The position numbers and the translations under genes are program-made. From Lasiosphaeria ovina (Eukaryota > Ascomycota > Sordariomycetes > Sordariales > Lasiosphaeriaceae), in NCBI GenBank assembly GCA_033439765.1, contig JAULSN010000005.1:1565001-1629000 (forward strand): DNA of 64,000 nt, written 5' to 3'. Shown here piece after piece: positions 1-12,112 of the stretch (the stretch's first letter is position 1; each line of letters opens with the position of its first letter). The notes under the pieces are model-generated. The model was given only the letters and a program-made list of their open reading frames with translations. It was not told the origin of the DNA and ran no database searches.

Positions 1-2706
1 AGTCAAAGTGGAGTCGGGCGAAGGCGTGGTGGCACGGCTCAAATGCTCGGGAATGTTCTGCAAATTGTTCGGCACGGCGTACAAAAAGGGGCTACCATCT
101 CAGACCCTGCCGTTGGCCTGGTTCCACTCTCGCCGAGACAACCCCAGCCCAAAGAATTGCAAACCTGGATTCCGGGGGACGAGGCCAACGCGCCATCGGC
201 GACATAAACAGCGTTTCATTGGGCCGGGCGATCCCGTCCCTTCTTCTGGCCTCGTCTTGCAATACCCCGAGGAGCCGTGTGTTTGAGCCGTTGCGTCACC
301 ACCCGATTGCGTTTGTTTGAGAGAAGAACCCGAAGTCGATGCCGCTGTCAAAATCAAAGTTGTGGGGTAAACGCCCCCGAACTTCGCGCTACACTCCGCG
401 GTGCGCGCGCACGGCCGTGTTCGCGGTCTCGGCCGTCGGCATCAGCGCTAATGGCCGATAGTATTGGCTTTGCTTGCAAGTATGGGTTGGGTTTGATGTG
501 GCGTCAGCCGGAGACGACTGGACATCCCTAGTCCCTCCGTCTTCACATCATTGCGTGTCCGCCAAAGTCTTGGGTCTCCCCCAATGATTATGTCATTCGG
601 ATCGCATCTTGGCGGCCAGACTGCGAGTCGGCAGAGATGGGAATCCGTTGTCGCCTGAGGGATGGCGAGGTAGTTTGCGTATTCGCCGAACGTCTTCTGT
701 TGCGACACACGACTGTAAGTTCTCTACAGATATGTGAGTGGCCGTTGTCCTATCTCCTCTCTTTAATCCCTTTTTTCCAGAGGCGCGTTGCGGCTCATGG
801 CCGTCTGTGCCCAGGTCGCCAAGGTAACCAGGGTGGTCCGAAAAGGGGTAAGGTAGGTAGGTAGTCATCGTTGGATAATCCACGAAGGATTGACCTCGCC
901 TGGCGGAGACATTGGCTCGAGTTGTAGGATTCCTCTGTAACGGCGCAGAGCCGTGATTGCTTTTTGTTTTGTTTTTGGCATGGCGACGGGTTTGGTTACT
1001 GGAAACCTAATGTGGAATGCGCGCGTTCGAAAAAGAGAAAAAAAATTCATCGCCGGACACTTACGAGTTTTGTGCTCGATACGACGTCGTTGGGAGCGCG
1101 GGATTGAGAGCGATTCATCGATTTTTACCTCTGGGCGTGGAGGTCACGGATCTGCGCCAGCTGATTTGGAAAATCGGATGAGTTTGCCGTGTAGATGGAA
1201 GGAGCGTTTCGAGTTTGTTCGTGTCACAGTCACGGTTACGGTGACGGCTGTAGGCCCGGTGGTCATCCAAATCATACGGCCGTTCCTTCCCAGCCAGACC
1301 ACCTCAGCCAGTGTAGGCGGTCTGGCCAGCGGGAGCCAGAAAAGAAACGTCATCCGTCGTTCCAGTGAACGGCTGCGATACGAAGTGCTTACCTACCGGG
1401 CGGTGGCTAGGTAGGGGTCTGCAAGTCAGCGATCATGGCCTCAAGACTCGGATCTTGTCTCTCTCCTCTGTGTTCTCGTCGTTCTCGGGTCTGCCCTCGA
1501 TATATCTCAATCGCCCCGCAGGCAAATTTCGTGGCCGATTTCTAGCATGTCCGCAATGCCTATTCCTAGTGGAAGCTGCAGTGAAAATGGATGGAAATTT
1601 AGCGGTAGGTATTGCGGTGGTGGTGATGGTGGTGGCGGTGGTGGCGGTGGTGGGAGAAGGCATGGAACGAAGTCGGACTCCATGTTTGAAGGCTTCAACT
1701 CTAGCTGGCGATTTAGTGGACGTCATTCGACAGGCTGCCCCAGACTGCGACGGAAGCCAAGTCGGATCTTTCACTGCATCGGCACCCATCTCACTCCTTC
1801 GGACGGAGCGCACGTTGTGAACTACCCTGCGGCAGGCGAGCCACGTTCCAACCGCCCAGAAACACCCAGCGGCCTCCCCTCTACACCTCCCACACGCAAA
1901 CTTCGCAGATCGCGGCGAGTCGCGAATCTACGGCAGACACCGAAAATGCGCATTTACGCATCCCATACAACTGCTTCGATGGCCTCGGCCCGACCTGGAT
2001 CACCAGAGCTCGCATCTGAATGTGGCAGCGTGGAATATTCCGAGGACGAAGAGCCTCAGATATGCCAGGCTACGAGCGTCTCCATGACGGTTTCGCGAGC
2101 TGTTCTGGTCACGGTAGGAAAAGGCACTTTGTCGGTGGATGCATCCAAGGGAACGAGCCCCAAATGGCCAGGCACTGGGGGAGGCACTGCGGGAGGCACC
2201 AAAAAGAAAGGTGAGCCTATCGGTGGGCGCTCTTGGGACGAGTCGTCCGTACATGCATTATTCTGGACTCGCCTGGGCGCGTGGGTAGCTAACCATCGTG
2301 GACCGCAAGGACACCGCAAGACAGTTTCTGACGAGAAGGTGACTTTTTCGTCCCCCCATGGAAAGGAAGAGGGAGATCCGGTCAAACAATTGCGACAATC
2401 GCTGCCGGCGCCAATAGTAGGGACAATAGGAACAATGGGTTACCCCGGTGATAATGGTAACGGAACAAGCTATCCATCTCTTTCTTCCCCTCCACTGCCT
2501 ACCTTATGTACCCTACTTCTTCTTTCCACTCCCTCCCCTAATATTTGGCATCGAAACCTTCCTGCAACACTCGCCAACCGCGTCTTGTCTCTTGAAGTCC
2601 CCTCCCAAACGAAGCCTTTGCATTGCGCGGTCCATGCTCCTCTTGCCCGGGCTCACTGGCGCTGACTGTTGACCCGACAACTTTGCGACCTGTAGCCCGA
2701 CGTGAT
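1..2706. other. Left-edge region without a supported gene
   Basis: I see no recognisable protein family, RNA gene or transposon here. A run of GGT-type triplets lies at about 1613-1660. One long plus-strand open frame (1547-2665, 372 codons) crosses it, but its translation is low-complexity Gly/Arg/Ser/Pro-rich and shows no domain. It is in a different frame from the gene starting at 2707. The pyrimidine-rich stretch at about 2470-2560 looks like promoter or 5' leader sequence of that gene. Confidence 0.5.
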
Positions 2707-5297
2707 ATGGACAACCGCAGTTACAACGATAACACCAGTTCGCTACCAGACAATCTCGGGCCCTTTGTTCTCAAGCCCTGCTCCTTTGACGACCCGTCAA
2801 CTCTAAAATATAGTGAGTTTCGTTCACAGTCGCCCACCTCCAACCCACCACGTCCCCAGGGCACCTCTGAGAAGTTTAATCTAGAGCATATTAAGTCTTC
2901 CCCTACTGACCTAGGTGGGGTTATAGACCCGAGCCACAAGGGAAAAAAGTCTCGTTTGCTTGAAGGTCTGGCTGCTCAAGGTGTGTTGACCCACCTCTCT
3001 CTTGCCTCTGCCGCCTGATCCAAACAAAATTCTAACCACAATTCTTTTCGCTTTCTAGGCGGGGAAGACCATCCAGATCGCATAGAGCACTGGGTATCCG
3101 GTCTTTGCCTGGACAATTTGCACGACCCTGAGCTTGCTCTTCCGCTCCCCGTAAGTTTCGTCCCAAGTGACCACCCCCATCCCACTTTCGCGTCTCCTGC
3201 CAACACAAATACTGACGCGTGCAAAAGTCGCTCCCAAACAACCAAAAGCCGCCCCAAACAGACTTTGCTCCCACAGCCAACTTTGATACTGGCACCTTGC
3301 TGGACCAAACCGCGATGCCTAAGAATAAAAACTCCGATAAAATGCGCCACCACGGCAAGCATGCCGCACCTGTCGACGACGCCAGAGCTATCCGGGGCAA
3401 TTTCATTCCCGTATCCCACTCGCTCGGCTCCGTGGTCCCTTCTCCAAGCACCGACCGTTCGCAGGGAGTTTATCTGCAGTTCAGCCTGACCGAGACCCAG
3501 ATGGACCGTCTTACTGCAGCGTAAGCAGACATTCCCCTTTCCCCTTCCCCCTTTCTGTTCTCTTTCTCTTTCTATCTTCGCGCACAAACTGACACGCTCG
3601 AAGATTATCTCAGGATGAAGGTGCAGAGCAAGCTGCTCGAGGGCGCCATATGGCCCAGAACGCAGGCCAGTTGAAGCAAACCACCAACAACGAGAACAAG
3701 CAGCCGTCAACAAGCATGCGATCCCGGTCGCCGACCAAGATTCCGCGGGCGGCTAACACCCTTTCCCGAGACCGATCTCATTCTCCCGTCAAACATACGA
3801 GCGGGGGCAGGAATGTTGATAATCTTCGTGAGGCTTACGAGTTCGAAGCGAGCCGGACACCCAAGTCCCCAGAAGCGCAAAAGGGCTATCGTACCCCAAA
3901 TCAATCCACTACTCCGGTGGCTTCCACGTCCTCGCCAGCTTGGAGAGATGTCCGGCACTATCCGACGCCCATTGATACAGAAATTGCTCAGAAACATGCA
4001 AAGAGGGCTTCCATGCATGGACGCGAACAGGTGCCAGCCGTTACTCACAATCCACTTGACACTTCTCGGCCGCCATTCCTCAAAGCAGCTCGTTATGCTC
4101 TGTCGGACGACACATCTTCGGTATATTCCCAGGGATCCGACGAAGTGTCTCCGCTTGCTCCAATTAGCCCCCTTCGCATCAAGAAGGAAGACTTTCCCAA
4201 ACATATCAGCGTCCTACAAGGCTACAATGAATGGAGACAGTCTCCGTGCTATTCGGATCCTGAATCCAAGAATTCGCAACACGTCCACTTCGAGAAAGGC
4301 TTTGTCGACGATCATCCTGGAACAGCAAATGGGTCATCCAGTGGTGGCACTGAGGGCACATACAATCCTCTCGCTCCTTACCTCATGGCCCAAAACAGCT
4401 CCGCTCCGACCAGAATGGCTTCCAAGATCCTGATCGGACAGAACGGCTGGCTGGAGGACACGTCGAAGAAGCAACCCGAGCCCACCACGTCTCCTAGCAG
4501 AAAGGGTGGTTTCTTCGATCGCCTCGTCGAGAAGGCAAAGGAGATGGTAAGAAGCCCCTAGAATGTCGCTATAATCGCTCACTAACAAATGCTACTAGGT
4601 TGACAAGGGCAGCGACACCAAATCCCAGCGCAAGTCCCGAGAGTCAGACAAGAGCCAGCCCGGCTCCGGTTCGCGCTCCCTAGCAATCTCATTGAACCCC
4701 CGGGAGCAGAGCTTGCTCTACTGCGAACTCGAGTTTGCGCTGGCAACAGCCCTGAACGAGTACGTCAAGGCTCAGCTCAATGGAGGTCGCCTTGACCCCG
4801 ACAAGCTGCGCAAGATTGCCGACGGCTGGCATCAGCGAGGCCGACCCAAAGTTGTCAGCTTCCGATATGACCTCGAGACGCAGATTGAGTTGGTCAAGCT
4901 CCACGTGAACGACTTCATGTTCTACGGCCGGGCGGCGTCCAACCCCTCCATCCTCGGAATCCTCGACACGATGAAGGTCGACGCGCGCGCCATGCGCATC
5001 CGCACCTTTTGCCAGCCCGACACTGTCATCGCCAAGCAGCTCCTGGACGCCCAAAACCTGTTTGACCTCATTGGCGCCCCTGAGCACCAGCAGATCCAGC
5101 TGGCCGAGATCATCGCCTTTGTCAAGGCTGCCATGGAGCGCGAGCGCCTGTTGACCCAACAGCAGGAGTCGCAGCGCGAGTCGGCCGCCACCGGGCTTAC
5201 TCCCCTCCGCCACACCAAGAGCCAGTCCGGCGAGACGTGGCACGCGGCGAATCAAGTCCGCCGCACGGCTTCGTATGGAGTCATTAAGGAGGGCTAA
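2707..5297 (+). CDS. Unknown multi-exon protein, disordered with a helical C-terminal domain
   Basis: I do not recognise the family. Five exons (2707-2980, 3059-3150, 3228-3520, 3604-4546, 4599-5297) join in phase into about 766 residues. The first 530 residues are polar, Ser/Pro-rich and look disordered, with SRSPTK and RDRSHSP stretches that resemble phosphorylation or SR-like sites. The last 230 residues differ: they are rich in Leu/Ala/Glu helix formers, start near the NPREQSLLYCELEFALATAL segment and run to a Gln/Arg-rich tail. That block looks like a folded helical domain. Intron 3 uses the aag acceptor at 3603, because the later cag at 3613 breaks the frame. The start at 2707 is the first ATG before the conserved-looking text and has a purine at -3; an ATG at 2623 in the same frame is possible. 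Coding status is well supported by four phase-consistent introns; the function is unknown. Confidence 0.8.
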
Positions 5298-6894
5298 ACC
5301 GAACCCCACAAACCGCATATAGGCCACCCTGATGTTCAGGGAAGACGTAGCGGCACCACCATTTGGGGTTTCCCCTTTGTCAGAGTATGCAACGGCGTTT
5401 TATTCGCCGTTTCTGTTTCTTTCTTTTTGCTTCTTCCCTCATTTACCCATCTTCCGAGTACTTTGCTTGGTCACTGGGTTTTACAAGGGAAGAAGGATAT
5501 GATACCCGGGGCGTTTGGCGCAATCCGCTGCATGGATGGGAATGGGGTACGGAAAACGGATACATGGAAAAAAGGACATGGCTTGGCTGTTTTTGTCTTT
5601 TTCTTTTTCCCTTTATCTGTGGAATACCCCCTCCATCACCTGTCCCGCAGGACGCTGCCAAGTGGCTGACAGCACTGCAGTTTCCGGCTGGGAATATATC
5701 TTGTATTGTTCTGGCAGCCCTGGCCTTTTTGTACGTTTTCTTTTTTTGTTTCTTGTCCGGAGTAGGTTCTGTACTGGGAAAGGAGTGTGTACCCATGTGT
5801 AGCTGTAACACGAAGGAAGGTAAAGGTAACTTGGTCTCTCGGAAGGCTTTTGTATTGTGCAATACATGTACAACAAACGTATCATAGCGCGGCGGTTACT
5901 GTCAGCGAGGTAATGGCTAGAGGCCTTATATCTATCTTGTTCTGGCGTGGCCCGGCGTTGTGGTGCTGTTGGTGTTGGGGTATATGCCAATGGCCAGGGA
6001 ACGGCGTTGTGTCTGTTTGGTTTTTCTCTTCAGGGGTGGAGATGTAAATGCATGTTCTCTGCGCATGGGGTCTGAGGATGTGCTACCTACCTTACCTAGG
6101 TACTGAGTAACTGCTCAATTAATTCATTACCTAGATTTGTTGACTAATATACGGGTTCCTGGTGAAAGTGATGAGGTTAGAATGATGTTGCGCTAGGCTG
6201 CGGACGTGTTTTCGTTCTTCTTTCTCCTTCTCCCTTTCCTTTTATATTTATATTTCACGTCCTTGGTACTACTACTCTTTGAATCGTCTCTCTATTCCTG
6301 GAAGTGACCTTTGGAGTCCCCTATTTCCCACTGCCCCTTTTTCCGCACCCCTGCTACAAAGGCGCTGGCTCCAGACTGGTTTCCGCAATTCTCCCGCCCC
6401 TTCGACCTCCAAGACCAACAAAGAAAGGGGCTTGATGCCCACCAACCTGCTGCACAACCCGCCCCTTAACAACCACATATACTTTCTGTGCAAGTCACGT
6501 CCATCAAAGGTCGACCATCGTTCCCATAACGGCAAGATACGGTACCTAGCGAGATGGGTATGGTAAATTCTCAAATTCAACGCCTTATACATAAATAAAT
6601 CATCATCGTGATCATCATGTCGCTTTGCTTTCCAGAACCTACAATGGGGCCAAGCCCGCTCGCTCGCTCGCTCACTTGCTCACTAGCATATAAGCTAGTC
6701 CCCCAGAAACAAAGAAATCGCTCAAAGGCGGTGGTGGTATGAAAAGTCACATATTAATAGGAGACATATGGGACCGTTTCTTTGGACCGTTTCTTTGGAC
6801 ACATACATTTTTGAAAGAGACAGCCTGAATGGCATACACACACCCAAACAGAAAGGTGAGGGTTTTAAAAAAGAGGAATAGAGAAATAAGAGAA
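5298..6894. other. Convergent intergenic region
   Basis: This is the space between two genes transcribed towards each other, so it should hold both 3' ends. It is pyrimidine-rich and T-rich near 5400-5760. It also contains a 13-nt tandem duplication (gaccgtttctttg) at about 6772-6797. Open frames here are short and show no family features. Confidence 0.6.
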
Positions 6895-8019
6895 TCAGTG
6901 CCGTCTCCTCTCGTCCCTGTCCCTGCCGCCGACACGGCTCGCGTTGCTCGGCGCGGCAGCATAGTAGTCGTCGGCCAAGCCGCCGGGCTTCCTCCCCGGG
7001 CGCACGCGCTCCTCGTAGGGCTCGTCAAAGCTGTCGTCGTCGCCGTCGTCATCGTAGTCGCTACCGCCCCGCCGCCGGTCTGCTCTGCTCCTACTCCTGT
7101 CCCGGTCTCGGCCAGTGCTGCTTTGGGCCCTGCCTCTGTCTCTCGCGTCCCTCTCGAGCGCTGGCACCCTCCTGTCGCCCGACCTGCCGACGTCTCTGGT
7201 GTTGTTGTTGTTGTCGCCGGGACTGGGGCCCCACTTGCGCTCCCAGGCGTCCTGCTCGCGGTTGGTCTTGCTGTGCGACCTCTCGAGGCGCTTCTCGATG
7301 GCGTTGGCGCCGAGGCCGCCGACGGCCGCGCCGACGATGGTCGAGATGAGCGCCACGCCCTTGCTGCTGTCCTTGCTGCCGCTGCCGCCGTTGCGGTGGC
7401 CGCGCTCGCTGACCTCGCGCGCCGCCAGGCCGCCGACAATGGCGCCCAGCACGCCGACGCCGAGCCCCGACGTCGACTGCGAGAACGTGTGCTCCAGCAC
7501 GTGGCGCGCCTTGCCGAGCGGGCTGTGCGAGCGCGAGTGGTCGCGCCTGTGATCGCCGCCGTCGTCGTCCGAGTCAGTCAGGTCGTCGCGCCGGTGGCGG
7601 ACCTGCTGCCCTCTTGGCGCTGCCGCCATGATGGCACCCGGCGGCGGCACGGAGCGCGGGCGCTGCGGGCGGTAGTCGCGCGGGCGCGGCACCTGCAGCG
7701 AGTCGCCGGCGTGCAGGCCTCCCTCGCCGGCACCAGGTGGGTAGAATGGCGTGTGCTGCTCGTAGTGCAGGCGCGGGGCACTTGCGGCTGCTGCTGCTAC
7801 TGGCGGCACGATGGGGATGGCGCCGTGTGCGTAGGGAGAAGGCACAAATGTGCCGCCGGAAAACTGGTAGTCTGGAGACAGATCCCGAGTCGCAGGGGAC
7901 CTGGCCCTGCCGGCGCCGGCGGGAGACCGTCTGCTGCTTCTGTGGCCGCCGTGTCGAGAGCTGTCGTCACGGTGACGCGGCGGGGAGTAGCTATCGCTGT
8001 CGTTGTCGTCGTCGTACAT
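6895..8019 (-). CDS. Glycine-zipper protein with Arg/Asp-rich disordered tails
   Basis: A single exon encodes 374 residues. The ends are highly charged and repetitive (DRDRSRSR-type and poly-Asp stretches) and are probably disordered. Two short hydrophobic Gly-rich segments sit in the middle, about residues 185-200 (GVGVLGAIVGGLAAREVSE) and 221-242 (ISTIVGAAVGGLGANAIEKR). Each shows the small-residue spacing of a glycine zipper, as in bacterial Gly-zipper 2TM proteins and several fungal proteins with RD-rich tails. This suggests membrane association or helix packing, but no enzyme motif is visible. The start at 8019 precedes an acidic MYDDDND terminus and is the only good in-frame ATG. A 414-codon open frame on the opposite strand is a compositional shadow. 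The role is unknown. Confidence 0.75.
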   Translation of the reverse strand: MYDDDNDSDSYSPPRHRDDSSRHGGHRSSRRSPAGAGRARSPATRDLSPDYQFSGGTFVPSPYAHGAIPIVPPVAAAAASAPRLHYEQHTPFYPPGAGEGGLHAGDSLQVPRPRDYRPQRPRSVPPPGAIMAAAPRGQQVRHRRDDLTDSDDDGGDHRRDHSRSHSPLGKARHVLEHTFSQSTSGLGVGVLGAIVGGLAAREVSERGHRNGGSGSKDSSKGVALISTIVGAAVGGLGANAIEKRLERSHSKTNREQDAWERKWGPSPGDNNNNTRDVGRSGDRRVPALERDARDRGRAQSSTGRDRDRSRSRADRRRGGSDYDDDGDDDSFDEPYEERVRPGRKPGGLADDYYAAAPSNASRVGGRDRDERRRH

Positions 8020-10603
8020 CCTCTTCTGGCGCGGGTGCGTGGATGGGAGCAGTTGTTATCCGGTGATGGCTGAACGTCTTGTGCTGAGTATTTCCGTGTG
8101 GCGAGGAGAGCAAAGTTGTGTGTTGGATGAGCCTTGGGGAGTGTCGACTGGATGTGGCCTTGGCTTTTGTCTGTCACGGGGCTGAGCGGCTCGGCTCGGC
8201 TGTAGATGGGATGGATGGACGCGGAACAGTCGGCGCCTGGTTGGGTAATACAGGGAAGGTCGCCTTGGTAAGCTACCTCAGTAACCTGGGACTTTCCAGG
8301 CTGTCGATGTCGTGGACGGATGCACGGGTGCTTATTAGTGTAGTAGTCAATGAAAGAGGCGAACGTGGAGCGACCAGGTGATGTGGTCGTCTATCGCAAA
8401 ACACAAAACGAAAGACGGGACACCTCAGCTATATGGGATGGTCTACAGTATGTCAATCTCGGCGAGCGAGGCTGTCCAAGTCGGGATGCGACTCCGCCAC
8501 CTTGTCGGTGAGGGGTTGACAAACCTGACGGTTGTCTGGTGGTTGTCTGGGGATTGGCCAAAGACAAGACAGAGACGCCAAAGCAAAGCTTCCCTCACTT
8601 CCTCCTCAATCACCTCACTCGAGGGGATGCACGGGAGCCTTATCCATCACGGATTTTCGGGCGCAACGGGCGTCCTAGAATAGGCCGGGATTGACGTCGG
8701 CATCAGCCCAGCCCGCGCTTCCATGGAAAATGGCACTCGGTTGTCGACGAAGGGCGGGTGGTGGTGGCGATGATGTCACTGCAGCCAAGCAGAATCCCCC
8801 AGACCCATTTTTTCCAATGCACGACATACTAGGAGTATGCAGGGTGCGTGCATGGGTAAGCTGCGCGGACGTATGGAATTGGAATTAGACAGCTCCAGAA
8901 GCCGGCGGGAAGCTGCAGCCTGGTGCATACATCCAGCACAGTCATACAGACTTTGTGCATCGTGTTGCGTCGCACGGAAAGGTGCTCGTTCCAGGTTGTA
9001 CAGTACGTGGAGCCTTGAAATGAACTCGAGTAGGTTGCAACACCAAGTTGCCTCTTTCTCTCGGAGTTAACAAAGTCTGTAACGAATTTTGGGAGAGAGT
9101 CGACATGTTTTGCGGGCGGCCGCAGTTCTACTTATGCGCAACAACCAATCCCGTCTTCATTCTCCAATCATGTCTCGAGGTCCAAGCTCGAGGCTCTACC
9201 CAAGGCACATCGGGACAGGCGCTCAGCCTCCCCGTGACCCACACCAGCTCCAAACCAAACAGAATTAGTCACAGCTCTGGTAATCCCAATCCACGCTCAC
9301 TAGTCCTCTGTCCGCTTGGAAGGCAACCTAATGGACGCAGTGTAACCAGACTCAAACCAACCGCATGCCTTCTGTAAGCCTTCGGACACGAACCAGAGTC
9401 ATCTGTTACCACGCCCACTCGCCAGCAACAGAGGCAAGAAATATCCCGGTAGGGCTGGGTTGCCGCCAGCCCCATAGAATGTACACGTGTACAGAACGCG
9501 AGCGGCAGTAACATGATTGTTGAACGCCCATGGCTATTGAACGCCCTCGTGTAGCCCCCCCTCTTGGGGGCAGCCTGAAAATTTGAAGTCCGCGAGTATA
9601 CGGGGGCAAGAACTATCGAACCTTGTCGTGCCACCGTCTCTGTGCACGGGCAACACAGGACGCGTACGAGTTTGAAGCTACCCACCCACCGCTATGGGCA
9701 CGTACGTGTACGTGAGTACTATTCTAGTAGCTTTGGTAAGTATTAGGTAAGAGAAACGATTGGCCTTCACCCGAGAGCAAATTCCAGTTCCCAGTTTGTC
9801 CGTGACCCAAGGCAGAGCCTCATCCTTATCATGCGGCTGCACACACAGAGAGAGAGGCACCCCAGAATGTCTCGGCGCATTTCTTATCTACGCAGGCGAC
9901 GCCATTAACTTGAAACACGAAACAAGGCAGCAGATTAAATAAGCCATTCTATCAGAGAGGGGACATTGCGTGACCGGGTTTCCACGCGTCCCGAGCCCTC
10001 TTGGGATGCGTCCCCTTTCCGATTCAACTGACACTGATTTTCAAGTTTGCGGTCAAGAAGGATGGAGAAAACGAGGGAAAAAATTGTGACTGACTTGCCC
10101 GTTTCCCGGAATAAGCTGGTGTAGGTGGCAGCGGCGACCTGTGAACAGCCGTCCCGGGGAGAAACGGCAGGAGCGTGCTCATCAGCGACAAATAAAATTG
10201 CCGAGGCCGCTTGTTAACGCCCAGACGTTGGTACCTTCCTTGATCACATTGCGGAACTTGCTGGTTACAAGGCTCTGGATTCAACTGGACTGGAACACTG
10301 CTTGGGCGAGGTGTTTGTTTTCAAAAGAAGAAGGAAATCAGAAATCAAAACATTCCAACGGCACTATCACCAAAGGTTTCGTATTACATATTGTCGATAA
10401 TTGTTGATCCAACAAAATGAATGTGAACAGCCCCAACAGTTTATGTAAACAGGTGCGCCTTCAAGGCAGGGACGAGCCTGGTGCCAACTGAGCCCTCGGA
10501 GAACAAACTGGCTTGCACCTTCCCTACTCCAAACAACTTCACAGAGAACAACCACACCATTTCCACGAACTCGAGTCCACAACCACCACCAAACATCGCG
10601 CAA
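8020..10603. other. Long intergenic region, no gene recognised
   Basis: About 2.6 kb lies between the 5' side of the glycine-zipper gene and the 3' end of the secreted-protein gene. Open frames are all near 60-140 codons with no family signature and no consistent exon chain. I see no tRNA, repeat array or transposon end. Confidence 0.5.
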
Positions 10604-11140
10604 TCAAACACAGATATTGTCTCCCTTGCGGCCCTTGCCGACAATCTCGACGCTGCCAGGCCAATTGAAGTAGCTGGCCTCGTAGGGGCGGCAGGTGGCG
10701 TCCATCTGGCCGAGGGCGTAGTTGACGTCGTTGACGTCGAGGTTGCCACTACTGTTGGGCGCGTCGATGCAGTAGTAGACGATGGTCTCCTCGACCACGA
10801 CGGCGTACCAGTTGTTTCCCTTGCCGCTGGTCAGCGTGTGGCCGCCGCTGCCCGCCCACTTGCGCAGCGCCTCGGCCGACCGGTCGACGCCGCTGGTGTC
10901 GAGCTGGTACCCGAAGCACCCGACGGTGCGCTTCGCCACGGCGGCGCCGCCTCGCTTCTGCGTTGCTGTTGACCCGGTAGGCTCGTAGACAAAGGCCTCG
11001 CTGTCTGCGGCGCCTGCTGCCTTGACGAGGTGTCTGCCGTTGGCCAGCGTCGTGCCCTCCCAGGCGCCGTCGGGGAGGTTCAGCGCCGTGGTGAAGCCGA
11101 GGGCTGAGGCGAGGAGCGCGAGAGCTGAGGGGAGCTGCAT
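10604..11140 (-). CDS. Small secreted four-cysteine protein with Kex2 sites
   Basis: A single exon encodes 178 residues. The N-terminus (MQLPSALALLASALGFTTA) is a typical secretion signal, with likely cleavage near residue 20. The next 50 residues form a pro-region ending in two dibasic Lys-Arg pairs at 62-63 and 70-71, the kind cut by the Golgi protease Kex2. The remaining 107 residues contain four cysteines (75, 124, 150, 177), enough for two disulfides. The start at 11140 was chosen because it gives the signal peptide; upstream in-frame ATGs add 57 residues with no function. A TATA box lies 140 bp upstream. I do not recognise the fold. The size, pro-region and cysteines fit a secreted effector, an antimicrobial or a wall-associated protein, but this is inference. 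Confidence 0.85.
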   Translation of the reverse strand: MQLPSALALLASALGFTTALNLPDGAWEGTTLANGRHLVKAAGAADSEAFVYEPTGSTATQKRGGAAVAKRTVGCFGYQLDTSGVDRSAEALRKWAGSGGHTLTSGKGNNWYAVVVEETIVYYCIDAPNSSGNLDVNDVNYALGQMDATCRPYEASYFNWPGSVEIVGKGRKGDNICV

Positions 11141-11279
11141 GGCGGTGGGTTTGGTGGGGACAGGTTGGATAGCGGTGGGAGAGTTGTTTAAAGGGTGGTT
11201 AGTGAGGGTAACGATGGCTGATGTTTGTGTCTGGCGTCTGGAGAGAAACTCGGAATCGCCAACGAGGTCCAACGTCCTG

Positions 11280-11288
11280 CCTTTTATA
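11280..11288 (-). promoter_or_regulatory. TATA box of the secreted-protein gene
   Basis: The minus strand reads tataaaagg here, 140 bp upstream of the ATG at 11140. The sequence and spacing fit a TATA box with a leader of roughly 100 nt. A strong TATA suits an inducible gene. Confidence 0.6.
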
Positions 11289-12033
11289 AATTTCGTTTGG
11301 CGGACTATCAACTCCAGTCCTCATGTCTCTCATCTACCACGAGCGTAGAGTGTTCAACATGGACGTGTTGCCAGCCAAGCCTCCGGCGGATCGAACAATT
11401 CACCCACCTGAGCCCGCATCCGAAGCATCACGGCCCTGCCTCCTCGCAGGCGGAGCAACATTGATACAGGTACATCGACAGACAGAGATGCAGCCAGGCG
11501 CAGCAGCATAAGGCCCGAGCAACCAATAGCCAATCATTTCTGAACCACTACTTCAACTACCAGAAACGCAGGGACAGCAACAAAGCGGGCCGCGGCGAGT
11601 CGACCACAATCGGGCAATATACGTGCCGGTTGCTCCATATCAACCGGCGCAGCCACGGACATCAGTAGCCACCGCGCCACGACAGTGCTCGCCGCCTCTT
11701 CAGAACCGAAGAGAAAAAAAGCCTTGTCGAAACGCCACACCCGTGCAACATTCAAGTTGTCAAGACATCCAATTCAGTACCATCCCCTCAGCGCGCGCCT
11801 GTTTCTCTCGTCATAGACGAATCTGCCTTCCGAGTATGACCTTCAACTTCGGCAAAGCAACCGAGAGCGAGAAGACGAGATAGATGATCCGAACATCCGC
11901 GGCCAGCAAGCTAATTACGTAAATAACAAAGCTCCTTCGGCCGGAAGTTCTGGTCCTAAAGACTCCCGCCGAGGGCACAGCAGCAGCAGCAGGAGAGTCG
12001 ATATCGATTCCTGTAGTGTAGATTGACATGCTG

Positions 12034-12112
12034 AGCCAGCCAGCCAGCCAGCCAGCAAGTAAGCAAGCAAGCTGGACAGACATCAAACCTCAAGATAGAC
12101 AGACAGACAGAC
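12034..12112. repeat. Tetranucleotide microsatellites
   Basis: Five agcc-type units run into aagc-type units (12034-12072), followed after about 25 bp by four agac units (12097-12112). These are non-coding simple repeats. Confidence 0.8.

Noticed and set aside
6829..8073. 414-codon plus-strand frame
   Set aside because: It is antisense to the glycine-zipper gene, rich in Val/Ala/Arg from GC-rich codon complement, with no domain.
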